Origin: Rhynchosporium graminicola
Lineage: Eukaryota > Ascomycota > Leotiomycetes > Helotiales > Ploettnerulaceae
NCBI GenBank assembly: GCA_900074885.1
Contig: FJUW01000012.1
Span: 310,001-374,000, forward strand
Direction: 5' to 3'
DNA: 64,000 bases
Shown: piece by piece, positions 22,300 through 34,375 of the stretch
Layout: every line of letters starts with the position of its first letter
Position numbering within the stretch: position 1 is the stretch's first letter
Translations under genes and position numbers: made by a program
The notes under the pieces: generated by a model
Seen by the model: the letters and a program-made list of their open reading frames with translations, nothing else
Databases searched by the model: none
What the model was told of the DNA's origin: nothing

Positions 22300-24099
22300 A
22301 ATGGGTAGTGGTTTTTGTTTCTGATACAGATAGGGATCTCGTTGATTCATGCAGGTCAGTCTTCTGCGACTGTGGAAAGAAGCAAAATATCGCGGGATAT
22401 TGACACAGGCAATGATAAAGTTCAACTGGTGAGAGGCGATCAAAACAAGCTTAGTTTCGAACAAGTGGGTAATGAATTGGAAGGAGTCTTGTAAGTTTAA
22501 GAATGACTTGCTGCCAAAATATGGGAGAATTCTGATTCTGCTTGCAGGTCTGATTTTTATGCTGAAGCGGGTCAAAGAATTGGTCTATGGCTGGATCCAT
22601 CTGCTGTATGATTAGTTTGAACTCGCTCGCGTAGAACCAGTAGTCACCTGCTGTTTTGGACCGGTCCTGCTCTACTCCAATGCTGATATTGGATAATAGA
22701 GAATAATTTCGCAATAGCACCAATCCTCTCCCAGAGTACTACTCGAAAGAAGCGCGTCCCGGTCCCCATCGTGTTTCTTGATCAGAAGCGATGACAAGTC
22801 AGGTCTCTCGATCTAGTTTCTTGCCTCGCCCGGTCCGGTCCCTCAAGGGTTTCGCCCTTCTTCCGCCACCTAAAATGTGTACATTCAAATCAATGCATTG
22901 TAATTCATTTTCGGTACCGGCTGTTACGATCGGGCCGGTCCATATCCAAGGCAGACCTGGCTTTCGTAACAAACAGTGGGAGAAGGCCTTTTTTTCGTAG
23001 ACTGAGAGATATTGTAAAACGAGCCTATCGCAGCGACTTCTTGCTAGCGGTTGACCGATCCATGGGTGGGTATCGCAGTCCTTGAGGAGATGGGAAAAAG
23101 AGGAGCACGTCTAAAACATTAGAACTATAGTTGAGACGGGGTAGGGCTAATATGAAAGATCTCTCTGTCTCCAAGCTGAAGTCTTTGACCCTCCTGATTC
23201 CCACGAGATATAAATACTGAGCCGTCAGGTGCGATCCGTCCAGTCCAGTCCAGACCATTCGTGGTAGAATCCATTTTCGTCTCCATGGTTATATGGTTAG
23301 CGTATAGATAAAAGGGTTCTCGATTTAGTGCTGGAGCTTGTCATGATCTGCGCATGGAAGTTGCCACGGTCGTAAGTAATTACGAGTCTCACGTTGTAGC
23401 CTATCGGACGTGGTTCCCACAAGAACCGGTGCTTCTGTTGTCCTGCCAAGTGCGCGCGATGGACCAACCGGTGAGCATGGTGATATAGCTCCGAGCTACG
23501 TGCTGTGGACAAGGATGGAATTTGGACCAGGACCGGGGATTGGAGAAATAGAAAAAGAGGTGTACAGAAGTTGTTGAATATTTTCGGAAGGAAAACCGCA
23601 TTCTAATTTCTGTCTTCGAGTAACTTACTTTCCGAGCCTCCTTTCAAGGAGTCGAAGTTCTGGTATTTGATTCATTAAAACTTAGTATGTTATATTAGGA
23701 GATTCAGGAAAAACAATTAGATTTCAATACATGTATTTTGACATCACCAAATTCAAAGTGACATTTCGTACGATTCGATTTCAGCTTTCGTAGGCTGTAA
23801 CATGGTGGTAGGGTGACCAGCACTCTTCGAATCAATCAGACATGTCACCCACCGTCCAATAAAAGGATCTCCTCGATTCTTGATCGGTGGAACAAAGTTA
23901 ATACGCATTGCCCGGGTAAACAAAGGCTGTCGCGTTGTACGAGTATATATTGACAGTCTCCACCCTTGATTGACGTTCGTCTAGCTTCGCTCGAGCTCAC
24001 CATTCGATATACAACAATTTCACAATACAGTCACCTTTCAGTAGTGGTTAGGACGACACCCTGTCATCTTCTTCATCAGAATCAGCGTCAAATTTGAAC
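22300..24099. other. Intergenic, no gene seen
   Basis: No supported gene. Short motifs recur locally (TCCAG three times near 23238-23253; GGGTTTCGCCCTT near 22848). The right end carries the likely promoter of the regulator pseudogene: a TATATAT box near 23943 and C/T-rich sequence before 24100. Confidence 0.4.
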
Positions 24100-26851
24100 A
24101 TGCGCAATTCTCAAGCAGCGAAGAACACGCCAGTGCAGAGTGACACAAGCGTCAGAAGTGCCGATGGAACGAGTAACAGATTCTCTGAAGCTGATCTTGG
24201 GATCATGGCAGCAATGGCTCGTGGCAAGGGAATCAGCGTCACCGAATTTGCTGATACGTTGAAGATGCACGAAAGCTTTAGAGCTGTACCACAAATACCA
24301 CAGGTTCCAGCAGGACCTAATAGGACCGGCCAGGAGCGGCAATGGGGTGAAGTCGATACTCTGGATGGGGGTCAACTTGACATCAATCCTCAGAGTAGTG
24401 AAGTTTCTACTTTGAGCTACAATCAAGGCCTATTCCCTCAAAGACAAGGAGGCCACCAAGAGTTTGAAGTCTTACCAAATTGGTCGGTGTTACCTTCCCA
24501 AAATAATCTGGCGCCAAATTACATGTCACCTTCAAATTGGCAGTCATACGGCATTCAATCTTTGGACCATATCCGTCCAGAGCTCTACAGCCTATCTATC
24601 ATCATAGTCCATCTGGCAATCTTATTGACTCCTCATTTGGCCCCTTCTCATCAGTAGTTCCTGATCTTGGTTTAGATTATTCGGTCGACCCTCAGTTGAA
24701 TGGCACTTCCGTTGAGCCCAGAGTGAGTAACTTTCATCTGTGGGAGATAAATGACTAATACATCAGAATTACAACATGACTCGTGATAAACTGCACCCGC
24801 ATGGCCTTCATTCAATCGAGTGGTTCGCTCCTCCTTACCCACCTTTCGACTTTGATCAGGACCAATTGTTCGTCACAGCCCAGAGCAACATGTATCAGAA
24901 CGATGATAAACATCGAATGCCGCAATACCACTCTTCCAGTACGGCGAGTAAGGTTTTTTTGGGATCAAATCAGCAACTTTCTCCTGCAAATGTGCCGGAT
25001 GCTGATCTCGAACACACGTCAGGTGATGGGAGGAATGTTGACATGCTCATTGCTGCTTCGCTAGATAGTTTGTCGCCTGACGTTGTACGCAATAACTACG
25101 CTCTCGAGTCAGCACAGGCAAATCAATTCGCCCCTCCGTTTTCGAAGCAGGATTCGACGACGACACAGAAATCTTCTACAACAACCTCGTCAACATCCTC
25201 AGATTCCTGGATTATAACCACTCGACCTTCCGAGAAGTACGCTGCTCACCAGTGTGGAGATTCCTCTGACACTAACCGTGACGTCTTCATAGAGAATCAT
25301 GACTCCTCATCTCTTACACCATGCAGATATGAATGGATAGTTCCCCCGAGAAGAGTTGGTATCATTTCCGGATTGGGCAGTTCATCTTGCTGATAAGTTC
25401 TGAGCAGGGCCGGCGAAAGAAAACAGAACCTACCAAAGCAACCAGGCATCGGCGTCCAAATTCACATAGTGTGGACTCTAGCAATCAGATTACGAAGAAA
25501 CGGGCTGCGTATGGAGATCAAGGCATGAGAGAGAAGAGGGCATACACGAGAAATCTTGGATCTTGTCATCGCTGCAGGAAACAGAGAATACGGGTTGGGA
25601 TCCAAGTCTGGTTTGACAGTATGTCATTTGCTAACCTACTGGTGCGAGCCCGATCCACAACATTCATTCGGTCAGTGCTTGACCTGTCGAGCTGCGAACC
25701 CCACCATGTCTAAGCTACCTTGCTTCCGATATAAGGTTAGCAGCAACATATCCCTCTACCGAGAACAGAAAACTCCCAATATGATATGGACGAAACAATG
25801 GAAGGTCCTTACCATTGAGAACATCACTAATTGGACGTCGAAAGAAGTTCGGACTATCAATATCACGCAAGGTATGGGCGGATCCAGCTACGCGCTCGAA
25901 GTTCGAGAGTTTGTCCCAATTCAAGGCGACCTCCTGGAGAAATTCTGGACTATTGATGGAGTCACGAAGACTGTCAAGATGACTGCATATGCAATAGTTG
26001 ATATGTAAAAAGCGGCTCAATCACGACTGAAATACGTTAATGATAACGTTGGCGCATATATCGACAGTGGTGTCGATACGGCAGATCTGTTGATCCGCAC
26101 AACGTACGAAAGAGCATCCAGACATGCAAAGGAAGCACCGGTAAGCTCGCATATGATTCAATTCATGGTACTTACGCTGATATAAATTCTTTAGAGGGAG
26201 GAAGAAAAAGGGCTGTTAAAAGACGCCCTGTATTTGTGGGTTGCGGTCCGCATGTCAAGTACGACAGAATGGATCATAGGTGACGAGCAACTGGGCATGT
26301 CGCCCGTAACGGATCTCAGCAGTCCTTACTACAACCACACCCCGATTCCGCCAGTCATGAGCGCCCAAGGACAAATCATCGCATATTCCAAGATTTTAGA
26401 ACCGCTCAAAAGGAGCGTTGTAAAACAGCTCGCTAGTATGAGTTCCGCTACAGACACCCGCAAAAACTGGTTCACTATCTATCTCACTTATTTCATCCTA
26501 CTGCATAGCTGTGGCCTGGTCACAAGAAGGGACGCAGATTACGCCAGGCAAATCAATGCAAAGGTATGTGCAAACTAGAGTGCAACCCTGGTAGGCTTCC
26601 GTCAAGTGTTAATGGGTATCTCATTTCAGACAATATTCGCAAATCCGGAAGCAATATCAGACTACCACCAAGGGGCCTTGTTTCTACTTGCAGACTTTCA
26701 TTACTCCAACAAAGGGCAACTACCTTTTTCACTCGCTGAAAATTTGGAAAGCTTGCAAGAGCTTGCAGACGTCGCTGGTTTAAACCTAGACCAGGTTTTG
26801 TTCATGAAAAATACTGCAGTGCTGGTAAGACAAAAGCGTGAGTCCATCTAA
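24100..26851 (+). pseudogene. Degenerate fungal Zn2Cys6-type regulator
   Basis: Fragments in order belong to one ascomycete family marked by GSCHRCRKQRIR and CLTC. These are: an N-terminus from ATG 24100 (SEADLGIMAAMARGKGI); a Gln/Ser-rich middle; a basic region with the zinc cluster at about 25550-25710; a central domain (WTSKEVRTINITQGMGG, YALEVREFVPIQGD); an exon from about 26197 (LYLWVAVRMSSTTEWIIGD); and a last exon 26631-26851 (FHYSNKGQLPFSLAENL). Splice sites at about 24724/24769, 26140/26196 and 26563/26630 are good. Three defects show. A one-base loss near 24559 shifts frame (the correct frame resumes as FGPYPSRALQPIYHH). The intron inside the zinc cluster ends CTACTGG instead of an AG. 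A TAA at 26006 follows YAIVDM. Together they indicate a dead gene. Sequencing error could explain one defect, not all three. Confidence 0.75.
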
Positions 26852-27381
26852 GTTCTCAGTCGGTTTCGAATGCGCAGCTAATTCATTCTTTGTAACGAAA
26901 CATGATGATGCGAGTTCGCAATAGTAAGGACTTTGGAAATGATTACTACTTTATTTCTCAGCTGTATAATGAGAATTGGAACCCTGCTTCAGTGGCTACA
27001 GTACAGTAGCTCTAGCTACACGGTTGGTATGGTATGTGGTGATTTTATGCTCTCTTATCATATCGTAATTCTCCATGCTTAGCAGTCTAATTCTATGGAT
27101 TTTCCACTCTCGCCTTTCTGATCACGCATGCAACCTTCATAGTAACAGGTATGATTCTCTTTGAATATTCGGTCGCATGATAGAAATCATCATTGTATCT
27201 ATATAGATGACTGTTCGTTTTGTTCGAAGACCGTTAGTTCGCTATCTTTACTAGATCTTCATTCGAATAGACTAAAATACGGACGAGGAAATCAAAAGAC
27301 ACGGAGCGGAAGCAAGGCCACTGGGAAATCCAAACAGCAAGAACTCGAACAACCGGGACCTGACGAATTCCCAAAAAGAGC
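26852..27381. other. Intergenic between two pseudogenes
   Basis: This is the convergent 3' region of the plus-strand regulator relic and the minus-strand dioxygenase relic. No gene or repeat was recognised. Confidence 0.4.
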
Positions 27382-28565
27382 TCAATCACATGATTCGGCT
27401 TTGATGATCTTTCCATCAAGCCAAACCGGCATAGCATCCCAATAAGTCCCACGTTCTGTGTCATCGAAGACCCTCGCCCAGGCAACTTTCAGCGCCGGGT
27501 CGCGTTCCCACATCGAATCCTGGTTATTCAACCAAAGTCTCAACAAGTGTCTATAGTGATCTCCACCGTCTTCGAAAGACTCCCGGCAGTGGAGCATAGC
27601 CATATTGTTGATGAATCGAAGGTCACCTTCATCAGTATTTCTATCTGATACTTTTGCGCGGTGAAGTGGACGGCAGTAATAGCTTCGACTTGCTTTTCTG
27701 TCAGGTCAGGAAATCCGAGTCCGAATGTCCTGTGAGGAGGCGTCGAGAAAAGTTGAGGATGATCTTGCCGTCAGTGTGGTAGAGGAGGGCCCTGTTATAG
27801 AATGGAGGGCTTCGCCCATAACTATCCAAGGGTGTAAGTAAACTGTTCAAGTTCTATTTCGGCGTCAATATGCGTACGTGTCATGGAGCCAGCTTAGTGT
27901 CGCGGAACATTAATCAAATCTGGTCGGGTAGATGCTAATTCGTTGTACACAGACCATGATGATGCGACGAAAGCACGGCCATCCCTAGCCGAGCAGCTGC
28001 GTGTAGCTATTGCCAAAGTATCACAGATCACGTCCGCATGGAAAGGCTTGACATACTATAAGCTTTCGCCAGTATGCAGTAGCTCAATTCAATCCTTACC
28101 TGTTTGTCTCTGGATGGATTAATCTCTTTGTTAGTCGGATCTCTATCAAGCACGTGTACCAATGATCTCGTATCAGCAGTCTGGAACTAGTGAACCAGAA
28201 GGCGACTCACTCATCATAGAACCTCGTTGATCCTGCTTGCCCCGTCTTTCCGCAATATAGCTCGATATTCCAAGGAAAACTACGGCGAAATCCAAAGACG
28301 TGTACGCGTCTGGATCCAAACCGCGAATGACGACAAAGCCTCGACCATGATAGATCTGATCTCGCATTTTCAAGAGTGACAGGGCTAGTTTTAGCAACGG
28401 GAAAGTTTCTTTCGTTGCTTTTTCGTACGAAAGGCCAAGTCCTAAGGGCATCAGCGTGCATGCAATTTGACGACCAGTGTTGCAATCATGGGACGATATC
28501 TCTTACCTTTGAAGGTGTTCAAAGCCTGGCGGATCTCATCCTGGTCACCATGCGTTGAATGGTAG
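27382..28565 (-). pseudogene. Degenerate TauD/TfdA-type 2-oxoglutarate dioxygenase
   Basis: The relic encodes pieces of an Fe(II)/2-oxoglutarate-dependent dioxygenase of the fungal TauD-like group. In gene order: DEIRQALNTFK with a good donor (about 28520); an exon with IYHGRGFVVIRGLDPDAY and LGISSYIAERRGKQDQRGSM (28437-28195); VKPFHADVICDTLAIATR (about 28050), which carries the HxD iron ligands; SSWSVYNELASTRPDLI (about 27940); and GDLRFINNMAMLHCRESF followed by RHLLRLWL (27640-27530), which carry the distal His and the 2-oxoglutarate-binding Arg. It ends DGKIIKAESCD at 27382. Breaks are clear: a stop shortly after RPDLINV near 27910, missing sequence next to it, and a frameshift between VHFTAQK and the GDLRF segment near 27650. 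The N-terminus is eroded. Catalytic residues survive but no continuous product is possible. Confidence 0.72.
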
Positions 28566-31500
28566 ACCCACACGTCTTAGTTCTTGAAATCTGCGGATAC
28601 CCACGCTATCGGTCACGTCATTGCCTCTGGCCATCTCTCTGGCAATTTTCCTACGCTTCGGGCTTCGACAACATAGCATGATGGATCGGGCTCATAGGTA
28701 GTCTTCGAGGGACAGGAAGAAGTTTGAATAATCTTGACCATTATTCTCGTCACTTACGCGTTATACTTTGCTCTTAGACCTTTGTCGAAATAGTCTTCCC
28801 CGAAATCGCTTGTAACATATGTGATGAGGGACGGCGCCATAACTTCGGTCAATACCACACAGGACTTTCAGGGATGAAGTAGAATAAGAGGGCGATATAT
28901 GTTTACTCGTCTTTTGCAGATCGACAGTCTTTTGGAGACTTGATTTCTTCGAAAAGGGAGTGGGTATCAATCGTATTTATCCTCAATCGTGATATGGCCA
29001 CTTCCTCTGCCGAACATGAGCGCTCCATCATGGCTGTAATGCATAAACATTGCACGGATCTCAGCAGAGCTGCAAACCCTCATCTAGCAGCTTGACCACG
29101 GCCCATCGCTGAATATGCAGGACCGCCAAAGGAAGGTGTAAGGAGACATGATAGGGCAATCTGACGTGATCGGATCACACTGCAAGTCACCACACCACTT
29201 TGGAAATCGACGATGCAATTTTCTCATGCGAATAACTTCAGCATACAAAAGAGTGCCCATCTGGTTACGAATCTCTATTGCTCCCGCACCCCACATTGTT
29301 TTTGAGGCACGTTTTTGACTTATATCTTAGCTGGAGAATCAAATTGGTACTAATCACGTGATTCGCTTTGGATCCACATCATGTCAACAAAATTTAGCGA
29401 AATGAGGTAGCTGCATTATTAGTTCTCAAATTACTTTGCCAGAGCGATAGAGACTCTGTTGCTATATTCATCATCTATGTAGCACCGCATGTAAGCCTAC
29501 TTCTCTGGAAGATCTGCTGGTCGAGGAACCGGCACTTTGTTCGTGGCCAAATCTTCGATGTGGAAGATGTTTATGATCAAATCATCTCTTGCTCTACAAA
29601 TTTCACTCGGGGTGATTGACTTCCGGGATAAACATATTCAGGAGATCGCAGCAATAGGCGCGGTACCATTAAAAAACAATCAATCGCAAGAAACTAGTCA
29701 TGCCCGTTGTATATCTATAGAGAAGCAAACTGATTTTACTATTCTAGCGACTTCATTGCCGAGGTACCTGCAAGAGTGGACATAAGCTTACTACTTTCGT
29801 AGAGCTTAGAGTATAGAGGTTGTATTTTGGAGTTTGGATTGCTATCTGGCTATTGGTTTCCAACCGTGCGTGCGTCCACCAGTAATTTCATTTATGTGAT
29901 TAATCGAGGAAGCTGCGTAAAAGTTGCATCGTTTTCGCACGATACTTCGAGAGAAGCAAGGTTTCTGTCCCCTCCCAACTGCACCTCGTCTGCAATTGAC
30001 CAAGTTCGAAGACATGCCTTTCTTAGGAAACTAACCACGCACAGGTCGATACTAAGCACAGTGTACAGATGAATAAAGCTCCGCTGGAATATCAATAGGT
30101 GGTCGTTCAGGGTTTTCGGGGGGTAATATTCCATGTCGTGCAATGCGAAAAGAACACTAATACCGTTTACCGATATCAAAGTTCTTAGATGTGCGCTGTC
30201 GATATCAAGACAAGAGTATGATACAAAGACATAGAGCTTGATAGGTGACTAGTGCTCGGCAGGTGACTAATGCTCGATGCAACTTTAAGCAGTTTATCTT
30301 ATCTCTCCTATGAGCTGCCTGCTATATCCAAACAATTCCATCTTTTAGTAACTTCAGCTCGATCGGAGTAAGATACGCTAGCTAGCGGTATTTTTCAGGT
30401 GCGTTAAGTCTAAGGTAGTACTCAGCGCAACTTTATAGGTGTATTCAGCACACTCAACTCAATTGAACTCAACCTGGAGTAACGTAGAGTGTACTCAGGG
30501 TACTAAATACTAATTATACAATTTCTCTACTTACTCCCCTCCCCCGGTCCCCCTGCACTAGGGTAGAATTCGAGCTATACCGTCCAGGCAAGCGGAGATG
30601 TAAACGCATCATCAGGTCATGGTCCTCCAACGATCCATCTCGTACCGTGTAAGTAAGAAGGAATTAATAGGGCCCCAATGGTTCTGTAGTAAGAAAGTTC
30701 TTCTCTATGAATGATTCAAGAGCTAAGAATCGTACTAAATAGCAGATCTAAGGCAAGGATAAAACTTCTTTAAGAACATCCCGTCGACTACCCTTTGGTA
30801 AACTAGGAGATGTATTTACTTTAGGGTATAGATTTACTAATCGAACGCATATCGACTCCTTTCAAGTATTATATTACGTTGAAGTTGATAAGCTAACGCC
30901 GATGCCGGAGTTGAGGGTATAACTAGCTCTGACTGCTCTGAGTATTCCATCAGGAACTTAAAGGGACCTGTTAGAAGGCAAGGCCCTTGCCTACGAACCG
31001 TTAGAGAACCGTGGCTTGGCGATTCCGTTTTAATAGAAATTCAACTCGTTACAGTAGGACCCGTCAGCAGATCATTCAGTGACTACCTAGTCAGACGCAT
31101 TCCTTTGCCCCTGCCTTTGCCTCCAAGGTAGTTAACGCTCCAGATTTGAGGTTTAGTTAGGAGGAGTCAGTACCTAATTTATGCCTACTTTATGTATACT
31201 ATATATTATTTCATATAACTTCACACACTCTGAATCTACTCTAAGTTCCAAATCGAAGGATTCCCCTCGCTCCTAGAATTAGCGCATCCAACTCAACTTA
31301 GCTCGAAGTTACTCAGAGTGCTCGAGTGATTATTACTAACCTCACGCTAGGTAGATGTCACGAATGAGGCGGCAAGACCATCAATGAAAATGTCTTAAGC
31401 AAGAACGCTTCTGATACTTGTTGACTGCAAGCGCGAGCCTCGTCCTCAAAAATCTACGAGCCGCTCGAGCTCAGTACGGTAGCTAGCACTTTCAGTATCA

Positions 31501-32999
31501 AATACTCTTCAAATTTCGCAGGATATAGAAAAACGACTCGTTATCACCAACTGATATACCGCCCACACTAGCACTCTTCCCCATCCCGCTTGGTAACATT
31601 GAGATCTCATCGTTCTCGCGCTAATTATACTTGATACCTAACAAGCCAATGCCTTTCCTTCCTCCAAATCTTTCCCCGCGCATATCCTATCTTCCATACT
31701 TCAACACTATTTTATACCCAACGAAGAGATTTGAATGCGCATATACATATACATATTCCCAACCTGCTGAAAAAAAAAACAATGACCTACACATAACCTC
31801 TCTCCTTATCAGCGATGCAATCACACAACGACACCAAGGAGAAATTATGACGAGAGCCTCACTTATCTTCCAACAAATCAATCCCTTTCCAAGCGCTCTG
31901 AACCTCGCAACCATCTCGCTCCAAGTCCAAGTCCGAGTCCAAGTCCATACCTCCAGAAATCCATCAATACAATCCCTCCACTTTCACCTCACCCGCTCCT
32001 TTCCATTCTAGCATAACTAACAAGGAGCCTAAACAACATCTCTATCTCCACCACATCCGACACCTTCACAGACCCGTGCACGAACTCCCAGGGAAACAGC
32101 CAAAGGACTAGGTAACAGGTATCAGGGGAAAAGAAAGGTGCGGTTGAGAATTCCAGCACCGCTCCATCAAGGAGGTAACTTCTGGGCTAGTCTTTACCCT
32201 GCACTACAGTCGTGCCGGTAAGCACGTCTTATCACTCAACGTGTGAATCGGTACTTGATTCCCACGTTGGAACAATCCCGAAATGTTATCATGTCATCTC
32301 CACTTAAGGTAAATACCTTTTTTTTTTTTTTTTACTTTTCATCTACGCTTCCCTCACTTTGGTACAGTATCTAGGTAGGTAGGTAGGTAGGTATATTTCG
32401 ATACTGGGCACGGGACCATCGCTCTTGAATTCAGGGATTCCGGTACACATTCTGCACTTCTTTCGATTCTGAAAGCGTGAGAGAGATGTCTCGGGACGAT
32501 GTTAGTTTGTGATTTCAGCGCAGGTCGCTGGAAGGCTGTTGTAGCTGGGCCGCTCGCTACGGGTGAAGTGAGAGGTGGATCTTGATGGGTCGTTGGTCGT
32601 AAGCATGAGATCGGTGGTAGCTGATCTGGAATTTCTGATAGTCGATGCTCTATGAGTATGATTGGTTTTAAGTTGATGTGAATACTCATTGGCAGAAGCT
32701 GTAGATGTTGAGAAGTGATGATTGTTAAGATTTGGCTTGGCGATGTCCAGAACGAGACAGAGCTTGTTTGCAAATGTGAAGGGTGGTATGAAAAGAATTT
32801 GCGCAGTAAGCTATGGAATATCATAGCTTGCTCGTAAGCTCAGCTCTCGGAAAGTACTGTTTTTCCTGACTAGCTATTTTCGCGCAGCCATTGATGTACC
32901 TCAATGCGCGAGAATTCCATTCAAATCTTGTGGCCAAATGTCCGCGAGACTTCCGTTGGATCTGTACGATCCTCATGACCCCGATTGTCGACATGTTTC
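28566..32999. other. Gene-poor AT-rich tract, 4.4 kb
   Basis: No gene is supported. Minus-strand frames at 28761-28970 and 29084-29296, and a fragment reading HYSHDGALMFGRGSG near 29020, might be relics, but I cannot name a family. A 17-bp imperfect direct repeat (AGGTGACTAGTGCTCGG / AGGTGACTAATGCTCGA) lies at 30243-30277. Between 30380 and 31340, AACTCAACTT/ACTCAGAGTG-type words recur in TA-rich sequence, suggesting mutated repeats. A T-run of about 16 lies near 32319-32334, and a (TAGG)5 repeat at 32372-32393. Confidence 0.4.
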
Positions 33000-33788
33000 T
33001 CAAGTCAAGATAATAGGTTTACCTTTCTTACCACCTACCAGCCGCAACAAATCCTCCCAGCCCTCCTTAAAACCATACCCTCCCATCTTCTTGACACCTT
33101 CCTCCCTCTCCCTTTGCAACCTCCAAAACAACGACCCATCATAACACTCCCTTAAATCCTCTCTCCAGACTCTCCCCTCCCTCTGCAGCAAAAGCCACGT
33201 CGTCGACCACTCCATGGCCGCAAAAGTCCATCCCGCCACATCAGCAGCGACTCGATTCCTGCCTACCATTCTCCACAACTCCCTTGCACTCACCCCTCCC
33301 TTCTCCTCGGTATCGAATTCCCTGAACATCCCCTCAAACTGTTCACCCCTGAGATTCCCGCTGAGGTCGTAGATACCGGTGTCGGATCCGTGTTTGGCTT
33401 TATGGATATCCTTGAGGTAGATGCGGAATAAGGGGTCTGGGATGTAGCTGTGTCCTAGACGTGTGGGGTAGGAGAAGAAGACGGGGATGAGGAGCGCGGT
33501 TAGGGAGAAGGGGATTGAGAAACCGATGGAGCGGAAGCCGGTATAGACATCGTGCGGGTAGATGATGTTGTCGCGGTCGCGGTCCCAGAAGAGCACGTGT
33601 TGTTGTAGGGCTGTGAGATTGGGGTCGGGTGTGGGTGAAGAAGGGTTTGAGCTTTTGGAGTTGTCGGCGGACTTGCTGGGTGGCTGGTGACAGGTGTCAG
33701 GCGTAGATGTTTTGAAGTAGCCCCAGAAATAGGAGATGGTGCTTCCGAGAATTAGGACAGCTAGGACTTGCGATGATGGGATAGGCAT
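33000..33788 (-). CDS. Caleosin-family lipid-droplet protein / peroxygenase
   Basis: Caleosins are Ca2+-binding, haem-containing proteins of lipid droplets and ER; many act as peroxygenases on fatty-acid hydroperoxides. This single-exon gene encodes 262 residues. A hydrophobic N-terminal segment (about 8-23) could be a membrane anchor. The EF-hand loop DRDRDNIIYPHD is at residues 69-80. The central amphipathic region GFSIPFSLTALLIP (about 89-102) takes the place of the plant proline-knot segment. YIPDPLFRIYLKDIHKAKHG (115-134) and SDTGIYDLSG are family hallmarks. H64 and H133 stand where the two haem-ligand His of plant caleosins are found. FDTEEKGGVSARELWRM (158-174) is the C-terminal conserved block. 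A 45-bp AGATCT-type repeat lies directly upstream of the start codon. Confidence 0.93.
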   Translation of the reverse strand: MPIPSSQVLAVLILGSTISYFWGYFKTSTPDTCHQPPSKSADNSKSSNPSSPTPDPNLTALQQHVLFWDRDRDNIIYPHDVYTGFRSIGFSIPFSLTALLIPVFFSYPTRLGHSYIPDPLFRIYLKDIHKAKHGSDTGIYDLSGNLRGEQFEGMFREFDTEEKGGVSARELWRMVGRNRVAADVAGWTFAAMEWSTTWLLLQREGRVWREDLRECYDGSLFWRLQREREEGVKKMGGYGFKEGWEDLLRLVGGKKGKPIILT

Positions 33789-33796
33789 GGTTGGTC

Positions 33797-33842
33797 AGAT
33801 CTAGATCTAGATCTAGATCTAGATTTAGATTCAGATCTAGAT
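33797..33842. repeat. AGATCT hexanucleotide repeat before the caleosin start
   Basis: About seven units of the palindromic hexamer AGATCT (two units altered to AGATTT/AGATTC) lie 9-54 bp upstream of the caleosin ATG. They therefore fall in its 5' leader or core promoter. Copy number is likely variable between strains. Confidence 0.85.
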
Positions 33843-34375
33843 GGTGGCTTTGAGTGACTTTGTTGGTGACAGACGCGAGTCAATGACCCGCAATTCGTCA
33901 AATGAAAGGAAGATGAAGCCAGTCTTAGTTTACTCCTAATATTATATTATATATCGAGGAGACACAGGCATCGCTCTCACCGTAAACAATTTTATGAGGT
34001 CTCAATTCACATGTTTTACAAACGTCACTGGAAAAGTGCGAATTACGTCACTGCCTCTGCACCTCGAAATACCATGCAGCAAAAGACAGAACAGTATCAT
34101 TTTTTGGGGTTTTGCAATCACACATTGCAAATCAATCTGGTCTCACTTCGAAGATTATCTATTGTCAACAGGCATTCCCAACACAGCTTTGATCAATTGA
34201 CATCAAAGAACAAATAGTCCTGTCGTCATCGGTTTTGAGGCTTCGCTTAGTCTTCACTACAACTCCCATCATCCATTACCCATCACCCATCATACCTCTT
34301 CTCCCCTGCTTTCCCAGAACAAAAACAACAAAGTACAACTCTTCAATTGAACTCCAAAACAAAACATCACTCAAG
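33843..34375. promoter_or_regulatory. Divergent promoter region caleosin / 85-aa gene
   Basis: This space separates the minus-strand caleosin from the plus-strand small gene, so it carries both promoters. A TA-rich stretch (ATATTATATTATATATC) lies at 33937-33955. A C/T-rich tract (34240-34320) immediately precedes the small gene, as usual in fungal promoters. Confidence 0.45.

Noticed and set aside
28761..29296. Possible gene upstream of the dioxygenase relic
   Set aside because: Short frames with no recognised family; a fragment reading HYSHDGALMFGRGSG was noted but cannot be placed.
31631..32011. 126-codon plus-strand frame
   Set aside because: C/T-rich composition typical of fungal untranslated regions, tandem Val-Gln translation of a short repeat, and no motif.
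32354..32824. 156-codon minus-strand frame left of the caleosin gene
   Set aside because: Ends in translated TAGG repeat, has no family resemblance and lies in the 3' flank of the caleosin gene.
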